64,000 nt of DNA from an uncultured Latescibacterota bacterium (lineage in GTDB: Bacteria > Latescibacterota > UBA2968). The position numbers and the translations under genes are program-made. The stretch lies in assembly GCA_958295785.1 (NCBI GenBank), contig OY282377.1:1006394-1070393 (forward strand), read 5' to 3'. This document shows, one piece after another, positions 25,089 through 34,265 of this stretch. The notes under the pieces are model-generated. The model was not told the origin of the DNA, ran no database searches, and worked only from the letters and a program-made list of their open reading frames with translations. Every line of letters starts with the position of its first letter. The first letter of the stretch is position 1.

Positions 25089-26438
25089 ATGAAAACCATT
25101 TTCCTCACATTGCTGCTGGGCATCGCGTTGCAAGGTTGCACCACCTATGCCCACTTTTCGGGTGACATTCGCACCAGCCTTCGCACGCGCAATTACGACG
25201 AAGCCCGCGCCCAGATCGCCAAAGCAAAAAAAGGGGGGAATCAACTGCTCTACCTCCTCGAAAATGGCCTCCTCGCCCACTACGAGGGTCGCTACGCCGT
25301 GTCCAACCGGTATTTCGCAGACGCGGAGCGGCTCTCGGACAAACTCTATACCCGCTCTATTTCCCGAGAGGCCGCCGCATTTTTGACCAACGACGCCATC
25401 CGCAAATATCGAGGCGACAGCTTTGAAATGGTCGCCATCCACTACTATCGGGCGTTGAATTACTGGTATTTGGGCCTGCCTGAAGACGCGCTTGTCGAAT
25501 GCCGCAAAGCCAATTTGAAACTCGACCAATACGCCATTCACAACGGGCAGGCGAGTTACAAAAACGACGCCTTCATCCACTACATCACCGGGCTGTTTTA
25601 CGAAACCACCGGCGAACTCAATGACGCATACATTTCCTATCAACACGCGCGAGACGCCTATTCGCACTACGAAAAAACGTTCAACATCATCCCGCCGCAA
25701 GCTGTCTCGGAAGACCTCGAACACATGACCGCGGTGCTCGACGGAGAGGGAACAGACACGCGCCTCGTCTCGTTCAATGGCATGCCTTATGTGAAGCCCG
25801 CGGGCAATGGCGAACTCGTCATTTTTTTGGAAATCGGCTTCATCCCCCGCAAAGTGGAGGAGGAAATCGATCTGCCCCTTTACGAAGAGGACATCAAACG
25901 CAGCGAGGAGGTCAAAAGAGTCGCCACCGACATTTCGCGCCGCCGTCACCGCGTGCGTCCAGTTGGCGATGTCGAATATTGGTTGCGCGTGGTCCTGCCC
26001 AAATACGAAGTCGTTGCCCCGCGCACGCATCGCGTTCACATCCGCGCAGGCGACCGCGTCGTCCAAACGCAGATCGCCCAAAACTACGCCGCCATTGCAA
26101 AAGCATCTCTCAAAGACAACTATCCGAAAATTATGGTCAGAACCATTGCCCGAGGGTTCGTCAAATACCTGGCCTACCGCGAGGCGAACCAAAAAGATAA
26201 AGTCCTCGGCTTTTTCACCAACTTGCTCAATGTCGCCACCGAAATCGCGGACACGCGCAGTTGGGTCTCCCTCCCGCACAATATTCAGATCGGGCGTCTC
26301 AAATTGCCGCCGGGCACGCACGCCATCACCCTCGACGCCCTCGACGCCAACGGCCGGATCATCGAAACCGAGACCTTCAGCACTGTCGAAATCCACCCCG
26401 GCCAGCGCACGTTTTTGAACCACAGGGTCTATCAATGA
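25089..26438 (+). CDS. COG3014-type TPR-like lipoprotein
   Basis: The protein has 449 residues from ATG 25089. A lipoprotein signal, MKTIFLTLLLGIALQGC, puts the lipidated cysteine at 17. Helical TPR-like repeats follow (about 25-215: NYDEARAQIAKAKKGGNQLL, YYRALNYWYLGLPEDALVEC, GLFYETTGELNDAYISYQHA), then a beta-rich half. The pattern fits COG3014 proteins, often found next to LpoB genes as here. Probably periplasmic, attached to the outer membrane; function in peptidoglycan/PBP regulation is inferred from context. First gene behind the sigma-54 promoter. Confidence 0.82.
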   Translation: MKTIFLTLLLGIALQGCTTYAHFSGDIRTSLRTRNYDEARAQIAKAKKGGNQLLYLLENGLLAHYEGRYAVSNRYFADAERLSDKLYTRSISREAAAFLTNDAIRKYRGDSFEMVAIHYYRALNYWYLGLPEDALVECRKANLKLDQYAIHNGQASYKNDAFIHYITGLFYETTGELNDAYISYQHARDAYSHYEKTFNIIPPQAVSEDLEHMTAVLDGEGTDTRLVSFNGMPYVKPAGNGELVIFLEIGFIPRKVEEEIDLPLYEEDIKRSEEVKRVATDISRRRHRVRPVGDVEYWLRVVLPKYEVVAPRTHRVHIRAGDRVVQTQIAQNYAAIAKASLKDNYPKIMVRTIARGFVKYLAYREANQKDKVLGFFTNLLNVATEIADTRSWVSLPHNIQIGRLKLPPGTHAITLDALDANGRIIETETFSTVEIHPGQRTFLNHRVYQ

Positions 26439-26500
26439 TACGCACAATCCACATCGTCTTGAGAGGGATATTTTCCACCTCAATCCACAAGGAGGGACGC

Positions 26501-27316
26501 ATGAACGTTTCACGTCAGTACCCGTTGCTGGTTGCCCTTTTCGGCCTGTTGGTCGTTTCAACGGCGAGCGCGGAGCAATCGGACTTGCCGCCCACGCGGG
26601 GCATTGTCGTCAACCTCGTCGAATGGGACGGCGGGGAATTGCCCGCGGTGTATGAACGCACTGCCCAGCTTCCCTTTACCCGTGAGGACGTGTTGCAACT
26701 GGTGCAAAGCGATTTTGAACCCGCGCAAATCGCGCTGATGATTTCCGAGCGGCGGTACGCGGGCGATGCGTCTGCCGAAGGGCTGATCGCGCTGAAGAGA
26801 GCCGGTTTCGCGCCCGTCGTCATCCAGGCCATTTCCAAACACGCGCTCGCGCCCAACCAGTCGCTCAACTTCACGGTCTATCTGACCTTTGACGGCGGTT
26901 CCCAACCCGCGCGCCATCGCTTTCTCTACGTCATCATTCCCGACGGCGAGATAGAGCGCGTCTTCACCGCTGATTTGAACACCGTGCTCGCCGGGCAGTG
27001 GCAACGGGACGTGTTGATCGATGCGACCGATCCCTTGCTGCCGAGAAAAATCCGGCGCGTCACCTTTTCGGGCACCGTGCCCCTCAAAACGCACGGCGAC
27101 AAAACCGTTCGGATTTTCACCTCCTCGCGCCCGGGCATCCACCGGATCGACGAGATACCCCAAACGGACCTCGCCCGCGTGCAAACGTATGCCATGAACT
27201 ATCCCGTCAGTTCGTCCATTCAAGACTGCCGCGCCTATATTCGCTACAGGCAGGACGTGATGTTGCCCGACAAATGGCACATGAATGACGCGCGCATGGA
27301 ATGCGAGTGGCGGTGA
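26501..27316 (+). CDS. Secreted protein of unknown function
   Basis: The protein has 271 residues; ATG 26501 follows AAGGAGGGACGC, making it preferable to in-frame upstream starts. Signal peptide MNVSRQYPLLVALFGLLVVS with cleavage after TASA. The mature part has an N-terminal region with FTREDVLQLVQSDFEPAQIA and LKRAGFAPVVIQAISKHAL, a short helical module that resembles the degradation-signal-like repeats of envelope proteins. A beta-rich C-terminal half follows. I do not recognise the family. Lies 62 bp after the lipoprotein gene and before lpoB, so likely the same envelope unit. Confidence 0.7.
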   Translation: MNVSRQYPLLVALFGLLVVSTASAEQSDLPPTRGIVVNLVEWDGGELPAVYERTAQLPFTREDVLQLVQSDFEPAQIALMISERRYAGDASAEGLIALKRAGFAPVVIQAISKHALAPNQSLNFTVYLTFDGGSQPARHRFLYVIIPDGEIERVFTADLNTVLAGQWQRDVLIDATDPLLPRKIRRVTFSGTVPLKTHGDKTVRIFTSSRPGIHRIDEIPQTDLARVQTYAMNYPVSSSIQDCRAYIRYRQDVMLPDKWHMNDARMECEWR

Positions 27317-27332
27317 TTCAGCAGTCAGTCCG

Positions 27333-27444
27333 CCCAACCCCCATCACCCGTAGGGACAGGCCAGCGATCAGATGTCCACAAAGGCGATGCAGAACCAACC
27401 CCCATCACCCGTAGGGACAGGCCCCCGTGCCTGTCCTCGTGACC
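27333..27444 (+). repeat. Pair of CCCATCACCCGTAGGGACAGGCC repeats
   Basis: CAACCCCCATCACCCGTAGG followed by GACAGGCC occurs twice, about 57 bp apart; the second is followed by CCCGTGCCTGTCCTCG and so forms a hairpin. It is a variant of the GC-rich hairpin family. A degenerate copy is at 32890-32922. Confidence 0.55.
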
Positions 27445-27482
27445 GCCAAACGCTACCCCACTTTTCAACAAGGAGACCCCCC

Positions 27483-28070
27483 ATGAAATTCACCATTTGG
27501 ACCGCCATTGCCCTGCTCGGCATCGCAACCGGATGCGCTGGGCCCAGGGCCTTCACCAAAGGGACGTACGAAGATCCCAAGACTATCGCCTTGCTCGACG
27601 ACCGGTTCAACGAAAACGACATGCAACTCATCGCAAAAAAAGTCGTCAATTCGATCCTCCAAGCACCTTTGAAAGGGGAGCAACCCGCCATCATGATCGG
27701 CAAAATGCGGAATCGCACCACCGAACACATCGACATGGTGGCCCTGTCTGACAAAATCAAAACCGCATTGATCCAGAGCGGCAAAGTGCGCTTTGTCGAT
27801 GTGACCAACCGCCGAGACATCGCCTCGGAATACGAGTATCAGCAGTCTGGCTATGTGGATCCCGCGCAGGCAAAAGCACCGGGCAAACAGACCGGGTCAG
27901 ACATGATCTTGACCGGCACACTCAGCGCGAACGTGCAGGAAGTCGGCAAGGAAAAGCTGGTGTACTACAAAGCCACGTTTCAACTGACGGACTTGGTCAC
28001 GTCTGAAATCATCTGGACAGACGAAAAGGAAATCCGCAAAGCCTACAAGAAGCGCAGCATTGGGTTGTAG
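27483..28070 (+). CDS. lpoB: LpoB-like penicillin-binding-protein activator lipoprotein
   Basis: The protein has 195 residues; ATG 27483 follows AAGGAGACC. Lipoprotein signal MKFTIWTAIALLGIATGC. The mature domain matches COG3417: DDRFNENDMQLIAKKVVNSI, IMIGKMRNRTTEHIDM, LSDKIKTALIQSGKVRFVD and GSDMILTGTLSANVQE. In E. coli LpoB is an outer-membrane lipoprotein that activates PBP1b. Third gene of the envelope unit with the COG3014 lipoprotein. Assignment by family pattern; the partner synthase is not in the window. Confidence 0.85.
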   Translation: MKFTIWTAIALLGIATGCAGPRAFTKGTYEDPKTIALLDDRFNENDMQLIAKKVVNSILQAPLKGEQPAIMIGKMRNRTTEHIDMVALSDKIKTALIQSGKVRFVDVTNRRDIASEYEYQQSGYVDPAQAKAPGKQTGSDMILTGTLSANVQEVGKEKLVYYKATFQLTDLVTSEIIWTDEKEIRKAYKKRSIGL

Positions 28071-28095
28071 TCAGGTAAGATGCGAGGATAGAAAC

Positions 28096-28122
28096 GCAGG
28101 GGCGATGCCCCCGTGCTCGCCC
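28096..28122 (-). repeat. GC-rich hairpin repeat
   Basis: Minus strand GGGCGAGCACGGGGGCATCG then CCCCTGCGTTTCTATCCTCG, between lpoB and the beta-barrel gene. Confidence 0.7.
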
Positions 28123-28199
28123 GAAACACAAATCAAAAGTCTGCTACCCGAGCGGGCACAGGCTTGGCACACACCGCCATTTCGGAAAGGAGCAACACC

Positions 28200-28745
28200 A
28201 TGAAACGCATGCTTTTCACACTCGCTATCGCCCTGCTGTTGACGGGCGGAGCCAACGCGCAAACGGGTCGTACCGACGGCACAGAAGAAAGCGAATTTGG
28301 CAAGGGGGGATATCCCTTCGGTGAATCGCGCCATCGCTTCTATCTCAACACGGCCTTTGGCTCTGGCTTTTTCGACAAAACGGACCTCAACAACACGCGC
28401 ACGGGTTTTCTCTACGGCGCGGAACTCGGCGTTGAAATGGACGAGTGGATCGGCATTCAAGCGGGATATACCTATCTCTCTGACCGAGAAATGTCCATCA
28501 TCAGCCTCGGCTCGCGCTTTGCGTATGTGTTTGACCCGTTTGTGTACCACGTCTCGCTCAACGCCGGGCTGTACGCGCCCAAACAGGGCGACCGCAACTT
28601 CGGCCTGGCCCCAGGCGCGGGCATCGACATCATCCTGCACGAAAGGGTGCGTATCGGACTCGACTACAAGCACGACTTCGTCTTCTCCGACAACCGCACC
28701 ACAAACATCGACCGCGTCTATGCGGGCCTCAAATTCTTCTTTTGA
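28200..28745 (+). CDS. Outer-membrane beta-barrel protein (OmpX/OprF-like 8-strand)
   Basis: The protein has 181 residues; ATG 28200 follows AAAGGAGCAACACC. Signal peptide MKRMLFTLAIALLLTGGANA. The mature ~160 residues alternate aromatic and polar residues in strands such as HRFYLNTAFGSGFF, IGIQAGYTYLSD and VRIGLDYKHDFVF, ending with the C-terminal aromatic expected for Bam recognition (KFFF). Small barrel of unknown function. Last gene of the envelope group. Confidence 0.82.
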   Translation: MKRMLFTLAIALLLTGGANAQTGRTDGTEESEFGKGGYPFGESRHRFYLNTAFGSGFFDKTDLNNTRTGFLYGAELGVEMDEWIGIQAGYTYLSDREMSIISLGSRFAYVFDPFVYHVSLNAGLYAPKQGDRNFGLAPGAGIDIILHERVRIGLDYKHDFVFSDNRTTNIDRVYAGLKFFF

Positions 28746-28783
28746 GACCTACCCCCATAGGCAATGCTGATAGCGAATAAAAA

Positions 28784-28821
28784 GCCCCATCTGAAATCGC
28801 TTATGCGACCTCGGATGGGGC
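28784..28821. terminator. Candidate terminator hairpin between convergent genes
   Basis: GCCCCATC (28784-28791) pairs with GATGGGGC (28814-28821), with a smaller CGC-TTATG-CG hairpin inside. AAAAA precedes and GATGTTTTG follows, so it could serve both directions. Placed between the convergent beta-barrel and ROK genes. Confidence 0.45.
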
Positions 28822-28860
28822 GATGTTTTGATGGCTCACAGGCGAACAGCAACCGCTACA

Positions 28861-28890
28861 CCATCCGCGTTCATCCGCGGTTGCTTTTCC
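28861..28890 (-). repeat. ACAGATGAACACGGAT-family repeat
   Basis: CATCCGCGTTCATCCGCGGT followed by TGCTTTTCC is an inverted member of the short family also seen at 8146-8186 and 58745-58782. It abuts the end of the ROK gene. Confidence 0.55.
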
Positions 28891-29912
28891 TACCCAAACA
28901 CCTCACCCGCCACAAACGCCATGCCCAGCGAGGCGGCGAAATCGCCCTCTATCGCCCATTCAAATCGCGTTGAAATGGCCTGGGGATCAAAGGGATTTTT
29001 GAGATAGATCGGCCACGCGCTATCCTCAAAGCCCTCGATTACCCACGCCATATACTGGTCGCGGAAAGAGGCCTCGGCAAGGCCCCCGCCGATCACCACG
29101 AGGCCAGGATCGAACAGCCGCACCCAATCGGCGATGGCATAACCGAGAATCGATGCCTGCTCAAAAAAAAGCGATAGAGCGAGCGGATCGCCTCGTTCCG
29201 CGTAATCGCGGAGTTGATACGCCTTTTCCTCTATTGGCGCGGAAAAGGCATTAAGCGTGTGCGCTTGCCATTTGTTTTTTGCCAATTCAATGCCCAATCG
29301 GCGGCGCAACGCCATCAGGGAAACCCATGTCTCCGCGCAACCCTTCAGACCGCACGAGCAATCTGGCAATGCGCCATTGGCTTCCCGAAACGGCACAGAC
29401 GCATGGCCCACCTCCAGGGCGAGGCCGTTCGCGCCTTCGTAAATCTGTCCGCCGGGCAAAACCAACCCCCCGCCTAGGCCCGTGCCGGGCGCGATGAGCA
29501 ACAAGCCATCATCGCTATCTGGTCGGGCCGCGTATTCCCCGGCCGCCGCGGCATTGCCGTCATTGGTCATGTACACGGGCACGCCCACACGCGCAGAAAA
29601 TGCGTCTGGGATATTCACACCCACCCAATCGGCGCCCAAGTTGGCCTGCACCCGAACGATGCCTCCACTGCTCGGCGCGGGAATGTCCAACCCAATCCCC
29701 GCAATATCAGACCGCCTTTGCCCGGCTCGCTTTGTCAGCAAAAACAGGGCTTCCTCGAGTTGGTCAAACGTCGCCGCATACCCCTCTTTGACGCGACTGG
29801 GCACTTCCACCATTTCGCCCAACCGATTGCCAGACGCATCTATGAGGATGGATTTCACACTCGTCCCGCCGACGTCCAACCCCGCAAAACAGCGCGTTTC
29901 ATTTTTTTTCAT
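28890..29912 (-). CDS. ROK family sugar kinase (glucokinase-like)
   Basis: The protein has 340 residues from ATG 29912. ATP site D13-VGGT and catalytic aspartate D118 (NDGN). ROK zinc site: H170 (ALEVGH) with C185, C187 and C192 (CSCGLKGC). No N-terminal helix-turn-helix, so an enzyme rather than a ROK repressor. It phosphorylates a hexose or N-acetylhexosamine. Starts 10 nt after the propeller gene stop, so probably co-transcribed. Confidence 0.92.
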   Translation of the reverse strand: MKKNETRCFAGLDVGGTSVKSILIDASGNRLGEMVEVPSRVKEGYAATFDQLEEALFLLTKRAGQRRSDIAGIGLDIPAPSSGGIVRVQANLGADWVGVNIPDAFSARVGVPVYMTNDGNAAAAGEYAARPDSDDGLLLIAPGTGLGGGLVLPGGQIYEGANGLALEVGHASVPFREANGALPDCSCGLKGCAETWVSLMALRRRLGIELAKNKWQAHTLNAFSAPIEEKAYQLRDYAERGDPLALSLFFEQASILGYAIADWVRLFDPGLVVIGGGLAEASFRDQYMAWVIEGFEDSAWPIYLKNPFDPQAISTRFEWAIEGDFAASLGMAFVAGEVFG

Positions 29913-29922
29913 AACGCCCTTT

Positions 29923-31101
29923 CTATCGCCGGGTCATGACGAACAACTGGCGCGTCCCATCGCTGGAAATTGATGGAAAGAGCACTTGATCGCTCGTGCG
30001 ATTCCAACAGGGCGCGGGATCGCTCCGCAAATCGCCCGATATCCATTCGCGCTGATCGTATCGCTCGGTTCGCGCCCAGGCCCCATCGCCCATGCGATAC
30101 ATCGCATAAACCGTTCCGCCCTTTGGCCCCGAACCATTGACGATCCATTGCCCATCGGGCGAAAACGCATTGTCGCCGCCGGGGTCTGGAAAAACAGACC
30201 GATCCCCCAGGGCGCGTACAATCCTCTGCTGATCCGTGTCGTACACCACCAAATCATCTGCATTGTGCCCGAGAATCTCGTGGCCTTCCAACCACTCGGG
30301 ATGACCGCCAATAAACACTTTCTGGATCGTCAAATCACTGCCATCGGGATTCACTGTAAACGGCACGTTGAGCCGTTCTGCACGTTTGTTGAAATTGCCC
30401 CGCGCGTAAAAATAAATCCGATCATCGTCCCGATTCCACAGGGTATGGTTGATAAACATCGGCTTGTTTTCAACCCCCGGATGATAATCCCTCAGAGCAT
30501 CCCGCAGTTGGGCAAAAGACGCGATCAGGTCTTTTGCGCCCGTACGCACATCGACTTTGAAAATCCCATCGTCCTCTGGATGCGCCACATCCTCGGTCCA
30601 ATCCGCCGCGCCGAGATAGCCCGTCACCAAGCGCAACCGCGCCATGCGCGCGTAATTCAATCCCAAAAAATACCCGCCATTTTGCGCCACACCACTGTTG
30701 CCAAACGGCGTATCTTCATACCGATACTCGCGGATTCTCTCGTCCTTTGAAATATCGAACAGCACGGTAAAAACCCTCTGCGTCTCGGGGTCGCGTTCGT
30801 TGAAAAAGAACTGCGTCTCAGGCGAATCGGGATTCCAATAGAACATCGTCCCCTGCTGCGGATTCCACCCATGCGACTGATCGACCACGCGGATCGCATA
30901 GTCATTTTTCACATCGATCAAAATCACATCCGCGGCCTCCCCAGGGCCGGGCATGTGATCCTGAAAATCGTTCCGCAACGCGACAATATAGCGACCACTT
31001 CGATTCCAAGGAATGGTCTGCGATTGGCCTATGTACCCAAAAAAATGGTGCTTGGGGCCATGCGTAATTTGCTCAACCGCAAGATCGAATAAATCTGTCA
31101 T
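29923..31101 (-). CDS. WD40-like beta-propeller protein (oligogalacturonate-lyase/TolB-like fold)
   Basis: The protein has 392 residues from ATG 31101. Repeated blade motifs such as IGQSQTIPWNRSGRYIVALR, WNPDSPETQFFFNERDPETQ, NHTLWNRDDDRIYFYARG and NAFSPDGQWIVNGSG resemble TolB-like and pectate-lyase-22 propellers. No signal peptide, so cytoplasmic. Upstream partner of a ROK kinase, suggesting a role in oligosaccharide breakdown (inference). Catalytic residues cannot be assigned. Confidence 0.7.
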   Translation of the reverse strand: MTDLFDLAVEQITHGPKHHFFGYIGQSQTIPWNRSGRYIVALRNDFQDHMPGPGEAADVILIDVKNDYAIRVVDQSHGWNPQQGTMFYWNPDSPETQFFFNERDPETQRVFTVLFDISKDERIREYRYEDTPFGNSGVAQNGGYFLGLNYARMARLRLVTGYLGAADWTEDVAHPEDDGIFKVDVRTGAKDLIASFAQLRDALRDYHPGVENKPMFINHTLWNRDDDRIYFYARGNFNKRAERLNVPFTVNPDGSDLTIQKVFIGGHPEWLEGHEILGHNADDLVVYDTDQQRIVRALGDRSVFPDPGGDNAFSPDGQWIVNGSGPKGGTVYAMYRMGDGAWARTERYDQREWISGDLRSDPAPCWNRTSDQVLFPSISSDGTRQLFVMTRR

Positions 31102-31115
31102 TTTGATCCTCTGCT

Positions 31116-31185
31116 TCGGGCGAGCACGGGGGCATCGCCCCTACGGTTATCTTTGGGCGAGCACGGGGGCATCGTCTCTACACTT
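31116..31185 (+). repeat. Two GC-rich hairpin repeats
   Basis: GGGCGAGCACGGGGGCATCG at 31118 and GGGCGAGCACGGGGGCATCG at 31155, the second with a degenerate end (TCTCTAC). They fill most of the 109-bp gap between the GGT stop and the propeller start. Confidence 0.65.
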
Positions 31186-31210
31186 CGGGCGGGGACTGTC
31201 CACTGACTAT

Positions 31211-32839
31211 TCAAATCCCAATCGCGTACCCATCGCGCCGCGGGTCTGCGCCGCCCATCAGCGCGCTGGTTTCGCCATCGATCACAATCCCTTGCGCGCC
31301 CCCGCAAACCGGCGAGTAATCGGGCAGCACCTTCACATCGTGTCCGCGCGCCATCAGCGCGTGCCGAACAGATCGCGGCATGCGCTTTTCTATCGACACC
31401 TGCGTGCCCGCGCCTTCAATGCGGAACCGCGGGGCTTCTATCGCCGCCTGTATGTTCATGTTGTAATCCAGTACATGGGTCAAAAATTGCACCGACGTCT
31501 GTTGAATCCCCCAACTGCCCGGCGTGCCCAGCGCGGAAAAGAGCGCGCCCTCGTGAAACGCCAAAAGCGGCGACAAGCACATATCCAATTTTTTGTGCGG
31601 CGCAATGCAGTTTGGGCTGTGCGGAACGAGATCGCCCCACCGAATAAAATTGTTCAAAAACATGCCCGTATCGCCCATGATCATCCCGGATCCAAACCCC
31701 GACCCCAAACTCTGCGTAATCGCCACGGCATTGCCATCGGCATCAACTACGTCGAAATGCGTGGTGCATTCATTGAGCCAGGCCGCGGGATCCCCCGGTG
31801 CAATTTCGCCCGGCAATTTGGTCTCGGGATACCACTCCCCCCGATGCACGCCCGCGCGGTCGCCAATCAGCTTTCGGCGTTCTGCCGCATACCCCTTGCA
31901 CAGCAGGCCCTGGATCGGGGGACGCGCTGTTGCTGCGTATTCTATCCGATCCGCATTGCCCAAGCGCACGGCTTCGATGAACACATGAAGGGCGAGTTCC
32001 GAGTGGTGGCCCATCTCGGCGAGGTCGTAGCCCTCCAGCATATTGAGCGTTTCGAGAATCTGAAACCCCGCGCTCGGCGGCGGCGGGCACAGCACCTCAT
32101 AGCCCCGATAGGTCGTGGCGATGGGATCGACCCATTCGGGTTCAAACGCCGCCAAATCGCGCTCGGACAACCACCCGCCTTGGGCCCGAACCCACGCCGC
32201 CATTTCACGGGCGAGATCCCCGCGGTAAAACACCTCTGCGCCCCCTTCCGAGACCCGCCGAAACGTGTGCGCGAGGTCCTTTTGAACGAGCAATTCGCCC
32301 GGCAGCGGCGGATGGCCACGCGATAAAATCACGCGCGCGGCATCCTCGTTCAGCCGCCCGCCGCTGTTGCCCATAAACGCGCTGTTCTTCACGGTCAGAG
32401 CATAGCCCCGCTCTGCCAGTTCAATCGCGGGCGCGAAAACTTTTGCAGGCGGCATTGTGCCGCAGCGTTCCAACAGCGCCAACCAACCCCCACACGCGCC
32501 CGGCGTCAGGCACGACCGCGGCCCGGCGTCTTTGTCCGTCACCTTGTCGAACAACTCGGCACGCGCTTCATAAGGCGTCCGCCCGCAGTAATCCAGCATG
32601 TGCACGCGGTCGGTCTTCGCGTCGTATAGCATCGCATAGCCCACGCCCGCGATACCAGACATATAGGGTTCAACCACATTGAGCGCGGCGGCAACCGTGA
32701 CCGCAGCGTCAAACGCATTGCCCCCCTCGAGCAAGATCCGCACGCCTGACAGCGCGGCCAGCGGATGCGCGCAAGCCACCATCCCGCGCGTGCCCGTCAC
32801 TGTGGGCCTGTGTGTTATACCATGTGATGAAAAAGCCAT
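31211..32839 (-). CDS. Gamma-glutamyltransferase family protein (Ntn hydrolase)
   Basis: The protein has 542 residues; ATG 32839 (MAFSSHGITHRPTVTGTRGM) is chosen because the upstream in-frame extension runs through repeats. Self-cleaving Ntn hydrolase: the predicted nucleophile is T359 in ECTTHFDVVDADGNAVAITQ. AAHPLA-like start, GGNAFDAAVTVAAALNVVEP and GSGFGSGMIM are typical. No signal peptide, unlike periplasmic GGTs, so a cytoplasmic acylase-type relative is possible. It may act with the HyuA/HyuB oxoprolinase-type pair at 44.9-48.8 kb in gamma-glutamyl/5-oxoproline turnover (inference). Confidence 0.9.
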   Translation of the reverse strand: MAFSSHGITHRPTVTGTRGMVACAHPLAALSGVRILLEGGNAFDAAVTVAAALNVVEPYMSGIAGVGYAMLYDAKTDRVHMLDYCGRTPYEARAELFDKVTDKDAGPRSCLTPGACGGWLALLERCGTMPPAKVFAPAIELAERGYALTVKNSAFMGNSGGRLNEDAARVILSRGHPPLPGELLVQKDLAHTFRRVSEGGAEVFYRGDLAREMAAWVRAQGGWLSERDLAAFEPEWVDPIATTYRGYEVLCPPPPSAGFQILETLNMLEGYDLAEMGHHSELALHVFIEAVRLGNADRIEYAATARPPIQGLLCKGYAAERRKLIGDRAGVHRGEWYPETKLPGEIAPGDPAAWLNECTTHFDVVDADGNAVAITQSLGSGFGSGMIMGDTGMFLNNFIRWGDLVPHSPNCIAPHKKLDMCLSPLLAFHEGALFSALGTPGSWGIQQTSVQFLTHVLDYNMNIQAAIEAPRFRIEGAGTQVSIEKRMPRSVRHALMARGHDVKVLPDYSPVCGGAQGIVIDGETSALMGGADPRRDGYAIGI

Positions 32840-32885
32840 AGTAGATTCCGGATAAAAGGATGAATAGACGCCCCGCCCAATGCCC

Positions 32886-32925
32886 CATCCACCCGTAGAG
32901 GGACAGGCCCCATGCCCGTCCGAAG
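32886..32925 (+). repeat. Degenerate GC-rich hairpin repeat
   Basis: CACCCGTAGAGGGACAGGCC then CCATGCCCGTCCGAAGATAC, related to the repeats at 27333 and 36362. The rest of 32840-33127 shows nothing recognisable. Confidence 0.45.
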
Positions 32926-33127
32926 ATACAAGACGCGAGAGGCCCCCCCAACAGCTCAAAAATCGACGACCCAATCTAAGTCCGACAGGCAAAATTGACA
33001 ACCCCAGAGTCCAACGACCCATCGGAGAATTGATTGCCCCATTCACTGCAACCGAGTATATTGCCCGCGCTCAATCCCGTTCATCTCCCAATTCCCAATT
33101 TCCCAATTGTTCCGAGAGAGGGATTTT

Positions 33128-34240
33128 ATGGACCCCGTACAACTCACGCGAGAATTTGTCTCCTTCAACTCGGCCAGCTATTTGAGCAATGTCGATTGTT
33201 CAAATGCAATGGCAAAAAAGATGCGCGAAGCCGGCCTGAGTGTTGAACGCATTCCCTACACAGACCCCAACGGCGTTCCCAAACTGAACCTCGTCGGCAA
33301 AAAAGGACGCGGCACTGAGGGGCTTGCCCTGATGGGACACAACGACGTGGTGCCCGCCGAAGGTTGGGCGTGGGATCCCTTTCAAGTCGTCCAAAAGGGA
33401 TCGAAAATCTACGGCCGCGGCGTCGCAGATATGAAAGGCTCGGTCGCGTGCATGATCGCCACAGCGAGTCGTTTTTCCGAAAGCGAACTCGCGCATCCCA
33501 TCTATGTGGTCGTCACCGCAGACGAGGAAATCAACTGCGGAGGCGCCGCAGTCGTGGCCAAAAAATCAGAGGTTTTGAAAACGTCCAACGCGCGCTACGG
33601 CATTATTGGCGAGCCGACCCTGCTCGAGGTGGTACACGCGCACAAAGGCTCGGTCAAAATCAGCGTTACCGCCAAGGGCAAAGCCGCGCACAGCAGCACG
33701 GGCGAAGGCGTCAATGCCAATCACCAAATGATTCCATTTCTCAACGATGTGCTCGCCATAGACCGCGAACTCCAAACCGACGCAAAATACCTCAACAACG
33801 CCTTCACCCCCCCGCACGCCACGCTCAACACGGTCATTCACGGAGGCGAACAAGCGTCGAACATCACCACGCCAGAAGCCGGGGCAACCGTCAACATGCG
33901 CCCCATGCCCGGGCAAAATTTCGATCCCCTGCTCGATAAAATCAGATCCCTCGCGCAAACCCACGATGTCCACCTCGAGATATACGACGACCTATTTCCA
34001 CTCGCCACGCCCGTGGATTCCCGCATCGTGCGCGAAGCCCTCAGCGTCACGCAAACGCAAACGCCCAAAACCGTGGCTTATGGCACGGATGGCATGATCT
34101 TCGGCAAAACCATGGAACTCGTCGTCCTCGGCCCCGGCAACATCCAACAGGCGCACACCATCGACGAGTGGATCGAAATCGATCAACTCCACCGCGCGGT
34201 GGATACTTTCTCGGAAATGGTGCGCCGGTTTTGTACTTAG
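33128..34240 (+). CDS. M20 family zinc metallopeptidase (ArgE/DapE-like deacylase)
   Basis: The protein has 370 residues; ATG 33128 follows GAGAGGGATTTT. Two-metal site: H71 and D73 (MGHNDVVPAEGW), D101 (GRGVADMKGS), E133/E134 (ADEEINCGG) and E162 (GEPT). The lid domain follows (ISVTAKGKAAHSS). Hydrolyses an N-acyl amino acid, a dipeptide or succinyl-diaminopimelate; the specificity is open. Divergent from gamma-glutamyltransferase and 25 bp upstream of the AlbA gene. Confidence 0.92.
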   Translation: MDPVQLTREFVSFNSASYLSNVDCSNAMAKKMREAGLSVERIPYTDPNGVPKLNLVGKKGRGTEGLALMGHNDVVPAEGWAWDPFQVVQKGSKIYGRGVADMKGSVACMIATASRFSESELAHPIYVVVTADEEINCGGAAVVAKKSEVLKTSNARYGIIGEPTLLEVVHAHKGSVKISVTAKGKAAHSSTGEGVNANHQMIPFLNDVLAIDRELQTDAKYLNNAFTPPHATLNTVIHGGEQASNITTPEAGATVNMRPMPGQNFDPLLDKIRSLAQTHDVHLEIYDDLFPLATPVDSRIVREALSVTQTQTPKTVAYGTDGMIFGKTMELVVLGPGNIQQAHTIDEWIEIDQLHRAVDTFSEMVRRFCT

Positions 34241-34265
34241 CATTTGACGACCCGTTGGGATTCCC

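Noticed and set aside
31211-33046. Longer 611-residue start for the gamma-glutamyltransferase
   Set aside because: The N-terminal 69 codons run through intergenic repeats; homology-like sequence starts at ATG 32839.
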